In this document: piece by piece, positions 1 to 6,914 of the stretch
Numbering within the stretch: the stretch's first letter is position 1
Layout of the letters: the number at the start of each line of letters is the position of its first letter
NCBI GenBank assembly: GCA_903927495.1
Contig: CAIYNH010000139.1
Span: 1 to 7,886 of the forward strand
Source: an uncultured beta proteobacterium
Lineage (GTDB): Bacteria; Pseudomonadota; Gammaproteobacteria; Burkholderiales; Burkholderiaceae_C
Direction of reading: 5' to 3'
DNA: 7,886 bases
The notes under the pieces: model-generated
Database searches by the model: none
Told to the model about the DNA's origin: nothing
The model's input: only the letters and a program-made list of their open reading frames with translations
Position numbers and translations under genes: made by a program

Positions 1-281
1 ATGCTTTGCGGTGATATCGGGAGTTTCAAATCGCGACTGCTATTGAGCCCGGTTTTTACTTTAGAGACGATCGCCGATTGATCCTCGTTGACCACATACA
101 GGGTTAAACGATCGGCATTGAAGAGCTTGCAGATGTCCTGACTAGACTCCAGCATGATCTGTTCAATGTTGTCGGTTTCATGAATGCGCGCCGTTACTTG
201 CTGCAACTGTTTATAAAACAGCGCTTCAAATGTCATACCCCCGCGCTCAGAACTATGGTGCTTGATGCTGGTATTCATCAT
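1..281 (-). CDS. GAF-domain protein, N-terminal part only (3' end outside window)
   Basis: This is an open frame of 93 complete codons that runs off the window edge without a stop. It starts MMNTSIKHHS. From about residue 16 (MTFEALFYKQ) it reads as a short helix followed by the first part of a GAF domain: a helix with ETDNIEQIMLESSQDICKLF, then strands with ADRLTLYVVNED and AIVSKVKTG. GAF domains bind small ligands such as cyclic nucleotides or mediate dimerisation; here the pocket is incomplete, so no ligand can be named. The ATG shares one base with the TGA of the cyclase gene (TGATG at 279-283), which points to translational coupling. No strong ribosome site precedes it. Other possible starts are the next ATG at 278 and the ATG at 236, where family-like sequence begins. 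From memory, similar N-termini in Burkholderiales belong to GspE/PilB-type secretion ATPases with a leading GAF domain, but the ATPase part would lie outside the window and this is not confirmed. Confidence 0.72.
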   Translation of the reverse strand, partial: MMNTSIKHHSSERGGMTFEALFYKQLQQVTARIHETDNIEQIMLESSQDICKLFNADRLTLYVVNEDQSAIVSKVKTGLNSSRDLKLPISPQS

Positions 282-2542
282 CACTTGGTCTCAAAGTTAG
301 TAGCGCCGTCCCAATTGGGATCGGCGGGTTGCTCACGCATTCGCGCGATGCGCTGCGAGTAGAGCAAATAAAGCAGCTTCTGACAATCTTTCTGCAACAA
401 CTGGTCCAGTAAAAAATTACACTGAACCCAGTCTTGATCACGATATCTAGCCAGAAAACTGTGCCACAGAACCAACTCCTCGTTCTGTACCGAGGTGAAT
501 TCACCCGTCGCGGCCAAAGGAGTGTAAATCGTAAGGGCCTGTAATCTGCCTTTGACCCGAACACGATCAAGCTCCTGCCAAATAAAGCCGGTCGCCAGCA
601 GGCGCGTCGCATCACTAGCCACAATGTTGACACCATACACTTTGGAGAGTCCCTCCAGCCTTGCGCCCAAGTTCACGGCATCGCCAATCACGGTATAGCT
701 GCGACGAATATCAGACCCCATATCGCCGACATACATCTGCCCGGTGTTCAGACCAATGCCCAAACCAATATTCAGGCCGACACGCCCCAAAGCCCCCGCC
801 TTATGCGCCTGATTGATGCGCCCCAGAGCTTGACTAATCTCCAAGGCTGTTTTAACCGCCAGTTGGGCGTGCAACGGCGACTCCACCGGGGCACCCCAAA
901 ACGCCATGACACAGTCACCCATGTATTTATCCACCGTGCCACGATTGGCACCAATCAATCGGGTTAGTTCACTGAAAACCTGATTCAGCAACTGTTGCAG
1001 TTCGACCGGGTTGAGTCGCTCTGACATGCTTGTAAAGCCGCGCATATCACAGAACATCACGGTCAGCTCATCGCTGCGGGCCTGCATCGTGTACCGGTCA
1101 GGGTCCTTGATCATCTCCCTGACCAACTCTGGGGGCACATAAGTTCCAAACAACTGAACCAGTTCTCGTCTGGAGCGACTTGCCACCAAATAGCCATAAC
1201 CCACGTTCAGCACAAAAACCGTCAAAGCCATCAGTAACAGGGGTGCCAGACTTAATACCAGGCTGTGACTCAGAAAGAGCCACCAATTCATTGCAGTCAA
1301 TCCTGCAAGAACGGCAACACTCAACATCACCGCCACCGGAGCCCGCAGCTTGGGCAGTGCCAGGGTCAGCGTTAACCCGACCAGAAGAATCAACAAGACT
1401 TCATAACTGCCGGCATTGACTGGTCTGACCAGAAAACGCCGATCGATCAAGCTGGCCAAGGCATTCGCATGCACCTCAACACCTGGGTAAACGGCAGCCA
1501 CAGGCGTGGCATGCAAATCAACAATACCAAGTGCCGTGGTGCCAAGCAAGACAATCTTGCCCTTCAGATGTGCATCCACCACCCTGCCAGCCAGAACGTC
1601 ACTGGCAGAAACATACTCAAATGAGCCGCCACGGGCCCCTCCGGGCCCACGAAAAGGGATCAACAAAGCTGCCCGCTGGTCTACGGGAATACTATATGTT
1701 TTATCTGCCCATTTCAGAACAATGCTTTGCAATGCATCTGACTGGCTGTCAGTGGACGTAGTCTGGGCAAATTCCGGAGCTACCTTCGGCATTCCAATCA
1801 AGCTCCGAAACATGGCCAAAGACAAGGCCTCGTAATAGTTGTCAGCGTGCCGAACCACTAGTGGCAAGGCACGGACCACACCATCGGGGTCGGTCAGGGA
1901 GTTAAAAAATCCAGCCATAGGCGCGACGTGTGCCAACTGAATGATATTGGAGCCATAGCCATTCCAATCGGACAACGTGCTTCTGTGGTCCGGAAAATCC
2001 TGCGGCCCCATCACCGGCTTGGGCAAAACACCAGTGGTTCGCCCGTCATGGTCGTTGGAAAAATAATAACCCATGACCAACGATCGATTTTTTAGGGACG
2101 CGGCAAATGTAGTGTCGAAATCCAAGCGTGGGCTGATATTTTTCAGTTGCCTTATGAAACCGGTTTCATCACGCAACTCGTTATGCGCCAGCCGTTGCAG
2201 CAGTTTCAGGCCAGAGCTTTCATCGGACTCGGCAAAAACCACATCGAAACCCAGCAACGCAATTTGCTGCTTGTCAAACAGCGTATCTGTCAAGGCTGCC
2301 AACTTGTGGCGCGACCAAGGCCAGCGCCCAATTTCGGCCAGACTTTTTTCATCAATGTCAACGATGACGATGCGATCATCAAACGTATTTGGCATCGATG
2401 CCCGCAACCGGGCATCATAAATAATCGCATCGAGCCGGTCCAGCACAGCAATTGGAAAAACACCCAGACTGTGCAACAAGATCAGTACCATGGGAACTGA
2501 CGACAAGACAATTCGACGCCAGTGCCGCTTCAAGTAGCGCAT
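281..2542 (-). CDS. CHASE2-domain class III adenylate cyclase, membrane-bound
   Basis: This 753-residue protein probably makes cAMP from ATP at the inner membrane in response to an extracytoplasmic signal. The order is: a transmembrane helix (about 11-30); a CHASE2 sensor (about 33-370) with the hallmark IVIVDIDEKSLAEIGRWPW; three membrane helices (about 378-397, 402-424 and 427-451); then a cyclase domain (about 488-675). The catalytic set looks complete: metal-binding Asp499 (FCDMRGF) and Asp543 (DKYMGD), purine-selecting Lys539 and Thr617, and Asn624 and Arg628 in GDAVNLGARLE. The Lys/Thr pair is typical of adenylate rather than guanylate cyclases. A helical tail (about 682-753) ending in WDGATNFETK follows. 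The start has GGAG four bases upstream. The gene lies 42 bases after the FHA gene and overlaps the next gene by one base, so it is probably in the same operon. The class is secure; the signal sensed is unknown. Confidence 0.94.
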   Translation of the reverse strand: MRYLKRHWRRIVLSSVPMVLILLHSLGVFPIAVLDRLDAIIYDARLRASMPNTFDDRIVIVDIDEKSLAEIGRWPWSRHKLAALTDTLFDKQQIALLGFDVVFAESDESSGLKLLQRLAHNELRDETGFIRQLKNISPRLDFDTTFAASLKNRSLVMGYYFSNDHDGRTTGVLPKPVMGPQDFPDHRSTLSDWNGYGSNIIQLAHVAPMAGFFNSLTDPDGVVRALPLVVRHADNYYEALSLAMFRSLIGMPKVAPEFAQTTSTDSQSDALQSIVLKWADKTYSIPVDQRAALLIPFRGPGGARGGSFEYVSASDVLAGRVVDAHLKGKIVLLGTTALGIVDLHATPVAAVYPGVEVHANALASLIDRRFLVRPVNAGSYEVLLILLVGLTLTLALPKLRAPVAVMLSVAVLAGLTAMNWWLFLSHSLVLSLAPLLLMALTVFVLNVGYGYLVASRSRRELVQLFGTYVPPELVREMIKDPDRYTMQARSDELTVMFCDMRGFTSMSERLNPVELQQLLNQVFSELTRLIGANRGTVDKYMGDCVMAFWGAPVESPLHAQLAVKTALEISQALGRINQAHKAGALGRVGLNIGLGIGLNTGQMYVGDMGSDIRRSYTVIGDAVNLGARLEGLSKVYGVNIVASDATRLLATGFIWQELDRVRVKGRLQALTIYTPLAATGEFTSVQNEELVLWHSFLARYRDQDWVQCNFLLDQLLQKDCQKLLYLLYSQRIARMREQPADPNWDGATNFETK

Positions 2543-2584
2543 AGGGCTCCAGTGGACGTTGCCCGCGGTAAATGCAAGCGCTTT

Positions 2585-3229
2585 TTAAGACTGCAGAAAC
2601 TGCATCTGTATGCCAGCCAGCACAATTTGATCTCCATGCTTCAAAATGGCTGGCTGTTCGCCAACTGGCACGCCATTCAGCATGGGCTGATCGGCACCTT
2701 CCACATGGTGCACCAAAAAATTGTGGGGACGACGCGTAATGGCAGCTACAGCAATGCCGGGTTTGCCAACGGTCGTCACAATTTTGGTCAGAGGCATTTC
2801 ACGACCTGCCGCGGCACCAGACATTACTTTGATGGTGCCACGCAATTCCGCTGGAGGCACTGCAGGTACAGCGGCAATAGCAGGTGCCGCGGGTACCGCA
2901 GCGCGCGGTTTGAAGACCATTGTTTTTTCAAATTCGTCACTGGCATCGGCCTCAAACCTGATCTTATATTTACCTACCTCGATCGTGTCGGCATTTTGAA
3001 GCACCTGCTTTTTGACCGCCTTGCCATTGACATAGGTGCCGTTGGTGCTGTTGAGGTCTTCTACAACCACCTGATTACCTAACTTGGTCAGACCAAGATG
3101 CTCGCCACTGATAGCCAGGTTTTCAATCACGATGTCGTTGTAAGGCCGCCGCCCCAGTGTCGTGCGCTCCTTGCTCAATTCAACTTCCTTGATAACGATG
3201 CCGTCTATCGTCACAACTACTTTGGGCAT
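2585..3229 (-). CDS. FHA-domain phosphothreonine-binding protein with a second, degenerate FHA-like half
   Basis: This is a 214-residue soluble protein without signal peptide or membrane helix. Residues 1-95 form a canonical FHA domain: Gly26-Arg27 in TLGRRPYNDI, Ser41 and His44 in ISGEHLGL, and Asn63-Gly64 in LNSTNGTYVNG. These are the residues that bind phosphothreonine in the family. Next comes FEKTMVF (Thr103), then an Ala/Pro-rich linker (about 109-127), then a second FHA-like unit (about 130-212). That unit keeps the fold pattern (TTVGKPG, MLNGVPV, LKHGDQIVLAG) but has Lys where the Gly-Arg arginine is expected, so it may not bind phosphate. The probable role is to read the phosphorylation made by the kinase and removed by the phosphatase encoded just upstream, and to pass it on, perhaps to the cyclase encoded next; the partner is inferred. 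The start is fixed by a perfect AGGAGG five bases before the ATG. A GarA/OdhI-like switch is one possible model. Confidence 0.93.
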   Translation of the reverse strand: MPKVVVTIDGIVIKEVELSKERTTLGRRPYNDIVIENLAISGEHLGLTKLGNQVVVEDLNSTNGTYVNGKAVKKQVLQNADTIEVGKYKIRFEADASDEFEKTMVFKPRAAVPAAPAIAAVPAVPPAELRGTIKVMSGAAAGREMPLTKIVTTVGKPGIAVAAITRRPHNFLVHHVEGADQPMLNGVPVGEQPAILKHGDQIVLAGIQMQFLQS

Positions 3230-3234
3230 GACCG

Positions 3235-3240
3235 CCTCCT
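3235..3240 (-). promoter_or_regulatory. Strong ribosome binding site of the FHA gene
   Basis: A perfect AGGAGG on the minus strand sits five bases before the ATG at 3229. It is the strongest ribosome site in the cluster, whereas the phosphatase has no clear one. This suggests that the FHA adaptor is made in excess over the enzymes. The 64-base gap (3230-3293) holds no convincing promoter. Confidence 0.8.
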
Positions 3241-3293
3241 GTTATTCAAATGTGTCTGCGTAGGACTCATGGATCAATTCAATGGATTGTTGG

Positions 3294-4079
3294 CTACTTG
3301 CCAAACAAACGGGACATCAAACCGGGTTTTTCTGATGAAACTCGCACTTGAGTCAACAACACTGTAATGTTATCGCGTCCACCGCCGGCGTTGGCCCGGG
3401 CCACCAAATCAGCTGCAATTTGCACCATGCTGCTACTTTGCAGCATGATCCTGGCGATGGTGTCGTCGTCAACCATGTCGGTCAAACCATCTGAACACAT
3501 CAGATAAATATCGCCAGCATCAATCGTGTGCTGATGCAATTCAACCTTCAATGTTTTTTCAACGCCCACGGCGCGCGTCAACAGATTTTTCCCCGGGGCT
3601 ATTGCCGCCTGGCTGGGCGTTAACAAGCCGGCATCGACTTGCTCCTGCAATAGTGAGTGATCCTTCGTGATTTGTGTCAATGCACCGGCACGCAGCCGGT
3701 AACAACGGGAGTCACCAACATGACCAAGAACCAGAGTGCCTTCCTGGAAAACACCCACGACCAAAGTCGTCCCCATCCCCGCATACTGAGAGTTCGAGGT
3801 CGCAGCGTTCAAAATCGACGTGTTCGCCTTCTCGATACACATTTCGATGGCACGCGAGACCTGATCGGCGCTGGCTTGTCGAGCTGCGCCGGACAACCAG
3901 CGAACCAGCTCCGATTTGATGAACGCAGTAGCCATGCCACTGGCAACCTCACCGGCGTTGTACCCGCCCATACCATCTGCCAGAACGACCACACCGCAAG
4001 CTTCATCAAAAACAACAGCGTCTTCGTTGTTGCCACGAATCAAGCCAGGGTGAGTTTGTGCACAGTAGGTGTAATTCAT
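3294..4079 (-). CDS. PP2C-family protein Ser/Thr phosphatase (Stp/PrpC type)
   Basis: This 261-residue single-domain cytoplasmic phosphatase depends on bound Mn/Mg ions. All family motifs are present in order: RGNNEDA (Asp20), ADGMGG (Asp35-Gly36), GMGTT (101-105), GHVGDSRCY (Asp123), TKDHS (138-142), CSDGLTD (Asp197) and GRDNITV (Asp236). The acidic metal-binding residues are therefore intact and it should be active. Length matches stand-alone bacterial enzymes such as Stp1 and PrpC, which reverse the action of PknB-type kinases. A short basic tail ends in MSRLFGK. The gene begins 11 bases after the kinase stop codon with no clear ribosome site of its own, so its translation is probably coupled to the kinase. 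The obvious substrates are the kinase activation loop, the kinase tail threonines and the FHA protein; this is inferred from gene order and family knowledge. Confidence 0.95.
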   Translation of the reverse strand: MNYTYCAQTHPGLIRGNNEDAVVFDEACGVVVLADGMGGYNAGEVASGMATAFIKSELVRWLSGAARQASADQVSRAIEMCIEKANTSILNAATSNSQYAGMGTTLVVGVFQEGTLVLGHVGDSRCYRLRAGALTQITKDHSLLQEQVDAGLLTPSQAAIAPGKNLLTRAVGVEKTLKVELHQHTIDAGDIYLMCSDGLTDMVDDDTIARIMLQSSSMVQIAADLVARANAGGGRDNITVLLTQVRVSSEKPGLMSRLFGK

Positions 4080-4090
4080 TTTGAACGGAT

Positions 4091-6805
4091 TTAGATTTCA
4101 AGGTCTGGGGAGTCTTGACTGGCAGGGCTGACAGCGCCATCCCGGTTGGTAAAACTGAGCGTCTTTTCAAACTCTACGCTGGCAAGCGGAACTGTTGCCT
4201 CAAACGCGACCGTTTTTTCGCTCGCCATGGTACGTTGAAAATCGAACGACGACGAGATGTTGTTGGCAATCGTTGAACCGCCAGTCACATCGGCGAGGGT
4301 CATTTGCAACTCCATTGCAAACCGATCACCATCCTGATAGCGGGCCTGAGGATCCTTGCGCAACGCATAGGCCACCACCAAAGCCAGAGTGGCGGGCAGA
4401 TCCTTGCGAATGTGGCGAATATCAGGGGCTTCCTCATTGGCGATTTTGTACATCAACTCGGACATGGACTCCCCGCGGAACGGTAATACGCCGCAGAGCA
4501 GCTGAAACAGCATCACGCCCAGAGAGTACAGATCTGATCGACCATCAACTTTTTTCCCCGCTAATTGTTCGGGTGACATAAAGCTCGGGGTACCCAACAC
4601 CAGGCCGGTTTTGGTTTTACTTGAATCCGTGATGCGGGCTATTCCAAAATCAGTCACCTTGACAGTGTCAGACGCAACTTCATACATGATGTTGGCTGGC
4701 TTGATGTCACGATGCACCACGTGCTGAAGGTGTGCATAGGTCAAGGCTCGTGCCACTCTCACCACGATCGACACCACTGTCGGCACGGGCAGCAAATTGC
4801 CTTCCTTGCAAAATGGGGTTAAATCCTGGCCCTTGAGAAACTCCATGGCGATGAATGCTAGGTCGTGCTCCTCTCCAGCATCGAAAATTGTGACAATATT
4901 TTGATGCTGCAAGCGCCCGGCGGTTTCGGCTTCCCTGAAAAAACGTTCGCGGGCATCGACCAGCTCGTCACCCTCGAATTCACTGCTTAGAGCCAGCGTC
5001 TTGATCGCCACGACTCGACCTATTTTTGGGTCGCGACCCAGGTAAACGATCCCCATGGCACCTTTGCCGAGTTCTTTTTCAACCTGGTAACGTCCCAGCA
5101 TGGGTTTTTCGACGGCACCGCCATCGAGCAGCATGGTGCCGCCGGGATGCGCACCACTGCCACCCAGGATAACCGTTTCTGACAGGTTCTTGGCGCGGTT
5201 CAACTTAACCTGAAGGTCTTTGTAATTCTTGTCAAAGGAAGCCATGTGTTCGTAAATTGCCTGAGCCTTGTTGAATTGGCGCTTACGTTCAAAATCAAGC
5301 GCCAGGTTGTACAAGTTACCCATCACATCATTGCCGAGGGGCACGCGCCGGAATCGATCAAACGCCATGTCAAGCTGCCCTTGCCCTTGCAAAGCCAGAC
5401 CCATCATGCGGTTGGTCTCGGCCGACTCCTCATCTGATTTGAGCTTGCCCGCCTCGGTCATCAAAAAACGCTTGGTGGTCAAGGCCAAGTGCCCAATCAA
5501 CAGTAAACTTGCCGGAAAAACCCACTGCAACCACAGCGCTGCACCCGACAGCAAACCAAACTCGAGGCTTAACAACACCACAAAGAGTAGCGCGGTGGAG
5601 AGTGCTGCCATGCCCGCAGACAGTCGAGGCAGGGCCGCAATCAGGTAGCCACACACCAGCAGAAATGCGACCCACGTCGCGGCAACACCCCATGCAGGCT
5701 GGACGATAAAGTGTTCATTCAAAATACTGGAGGTGATGTGCGCCACCGTTTCTGCCGGTGACAACGCCGGATTTCCGGGCACAGGGAACTGAGTCCCCAC
5801 TCCTGCTGCCGTGGCACCAATCACGACAATCTTGTCGGCGTATTTGTTGACCGGTATTTTCCCGCTGAGAACGTCAAAAAAAGAATCCACCGAAAAAGCT
5901 GGTCGACCTTCTCGACCCTTATAAAACTGGGGAAGCATCATAGCCGCAGCATTGGTCTTAACACGTAACTTGCCGATTTGCACAGATTCCCCAACATTGA
6001 GTTTGATATCTGCCATGCTCAGATTGAGGCTCTTGAGAGCGGCCAAAAGAGCGATCGAAGGCACTGCTTTACCGTAGTAATTAACCAGCAGGGGCTCTTG
6101 GCGCACCGCCCCGTCCACATCCTGAATCTGATTCAGGTGGCCCACACCTGCGGCCACCATGCCAAGACTCTCCAGCGGTTGCTGGCTCTTGATGGCAGCA
6201 ACTGAAAACCCGGCATTCGCATCGATTGCGCTCTTCAGTGCAAAGTCGGGCAGCGGCCGATCCGCCTTGCCATTGGGCTCACCCAGCACAAAAACAGAAG
6301 GAATGATGACATTTCCCGCACTTTTGAAGCTGCTGGCAAGCTGGCCATCGGTGTCAAGCGCGGTTTCAGCCTGGTCAATCAGGCCCAGCAGTTTGTCACG
6401 ACTGCCGGAGGAGGTGTCGACCGCTTCCATCGCCGTCAACACCTCTTTCATTTGGCGAATGAACGGTAAACCCCGATCGACCTGCGGTTCAAAAAAGAAG
6501 GCCGTTTGAACAATGGTCTTGGCCTTTGCTGCCGCCAATTGATCAATCAACTTGGCATGAACATCGCGCGGCCACGGCCAGCGGCCGATATTGGCAATAC
6601 TTTGGTCGTCAATAGCAATGACAGCAATCTGGCTGGATGGTTCACGCACCGTGCTGGTGCTTGCAAAATCGTAAAAGCGCCGTTCCAGCGAACTGATAAA
6701 GTCAGTTGCAAGGTGCAGCGCGACCACGCAGACCACAACCAGAATTCCGGTAAACCAGTCTGCGCGAAAGAACTGGCCTGAACGATGCGAATTTGAGCTT
6801 GCCAC
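4091..6805 (-). CDS. CHASE2-sensor membrane Ser/Thr protein kinase with TPR-like linker
   Basis: This is a 904-residue transmembrane kinase. The order is: membrane helix (about 18-35); extracytoplasmic CHASE2 domain (about 40-368, hallmark IAVIAIDDQSIANIGRWPW); three membrane helices (about 371-391, 396-418 and 424-444); two TPR-like repeats (about 465-532); a Gly-rich link; a Hanks-type kinase domain (about 573-835); and a Ser/Thr-rich tail. The kinase residues are complete: GKGAMGIVY loop, Lys602 in VAIK, Glu625 in FREAE, HRDIKPAN with Asp700, DFG with Asp719, and MSPE. Thr731 and Thr733 (KTKTGLVLGTP) match the activation-loop sites of PknB-type kinases. The layout is the reverse of PknB, in which the kinase comes first and the sensor last. 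The start codon is GTG, supported by AGAAGG six bases upstream. It heads the signalling cluster and is followed after 11 bases by its probable phosphatase. The tail holds three EKT/QRT motifs like one in the FHA protein. Signal and substrates are unknown. Confidence 0.95.
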   Translation of the reverse strand: MASSNSHRSGQFFRADWFTGILVVVCVVALHLATDFISSLERRFYDFASTSTVREPSSQIAVIAIDDQSIANIGRWPWPRDVHAKLIDQLAAAKAKTIVQTAFFFEPQVDRGLPFIRQMKEVLTAMEAVDTSSGSRDKLLGLIDQAETALDTDGQLASSFKSAGNVIIPSVFVLGEPNGKADRPLPDFALKSAIDANAGFSVAAIKSQQPLESLGMVAAGVGHLNQIQDVDGAVRQEPLLVNYYGKAVPSIALLAALKSLNLSMADIKLNVGESVQIGKLRVKTNAAAMMLPQFYKGREGRPAFSVDSFFDVLSGKIPVNKYADKIVVIGATAAGVGTQFPVPGNPALSPAETVAHITSSILNEHFIVQPAWGVAATWVAFLLVCGYLIAALPRLSAGMAALSTALLFVVLLSLEFGLLSGAALWLQWVFPASLLLIGHLALTTKRFLMTEAGKLKSDEESAETNRMMGLALQGQGQLDMAFDRFRRVPLGNDVMGNLYNLALDFERKRQFNKAQAIYEHMASFDKNYKDLQVKLNRAKNLSETVILGGSGAHPGGTMLLDGGAVEKPMLGRYQVEKELGKGAMGIVYLGRDPKIGRVVAIKTLALSSEFEGDELVDARERFFREAETAGRLQHQNIVTIFDAGEEHDLAFIAMEFLKGQDLTPFCKEGNLLPVPTVVSIVVRVARALTYAHLQHVVHRDIKPANIMYEVASDTVKVTDFGIARITDSSKTKTGLVLGTPSFMSPEQLAGKKVDGRSDLYSLGVMLFQLLCGVLPFRGESMSELMYKIANEEAPDIRHIRKDLPATLALVVAYALRKDPQARYQDGDRFAMELQMTLADVTGGSTIANNISSSFDFQRTMASEKTVAFEATVPLASVEFEKTLSFTNRDGAVSPASQDSPDLEI

Positions 6806-6914
6806 GATGTACCTTCTAATGAAGCCTCACCTTATCAAAGCCAGGATCGACCCACAAGTGACAAATTCAACCATGTGGCATCCAAGCTACTGCGATGGTA
6901 GTCGCTTTGCAATA
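6806..6914 (-). other. Intergenic gap before the kinase; likely place for the cluster promoter
   Basis: This 109-base gap is the largest in the signalling region and lies between the terC-like gene and the kinase. An AT-richer stretch with a TTGATAAG element (about 6821-6830) could be a -10 region, but no -35 box at a normal distance is convincing. An imperfect hairpin (6886-6905, two mismatches in an eight-base stem) has no U-run, so it is not a clear terminator for the upstream gene. Read-through from the terC-like gene remains possible. Confidence 0.3.
6812..6817 (-). promoter_or_regulatory. Ribosome binding site that supports the GTG start of the kinase
   Basis: AGAAGG on the minus strand lies six bases before the GTG at 6805-6803. 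No in-frame ATG with a comparable site is seen nearby, so this site decides the start. Confidence 0.7.

Noticed and set aside
253..636. Minus-strand open frame of 127 codons overlapping the cyclase 3' end
   Set aside because: It is another frame of the same strand inside the cyclase tail. The product is rich in Arg, Trp and Cys and resembles no family.
2522..3082. A 186-codon open frame on the plus strand
   Set aside because: It lies antisense to the FHA gene, whose domain motifs and ribosome site are clear. The plus-strand product shows no recognisable domain.
3269..3287. Direct repeat ATGGAT spaced by 13 bases in the phosphatase-FHA gap
   Set aside because: A six-base repeat in a short AT-rich stretch is expected by chance, and no promoter accompanies it.
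3657..4094. Plus-strand open frame of 145 codons
   Set aside because: It is a shadow of the PP2C gene, which has all catalytic motifs in the other strand.
5268..5648. Plus-strand open frame of 126 codons
   Set aside because: It is antisense to the kinase gene, within the TPR-like and membrane part, and has a composition typical of a shadow frame.
6886..6905. Imperfect inverted repeat between the terC-like gene and the kinase
   Set aside because: The stem has two mismatches in eight pairs and no U-run, so it is too weak to call as a terminator or operator.
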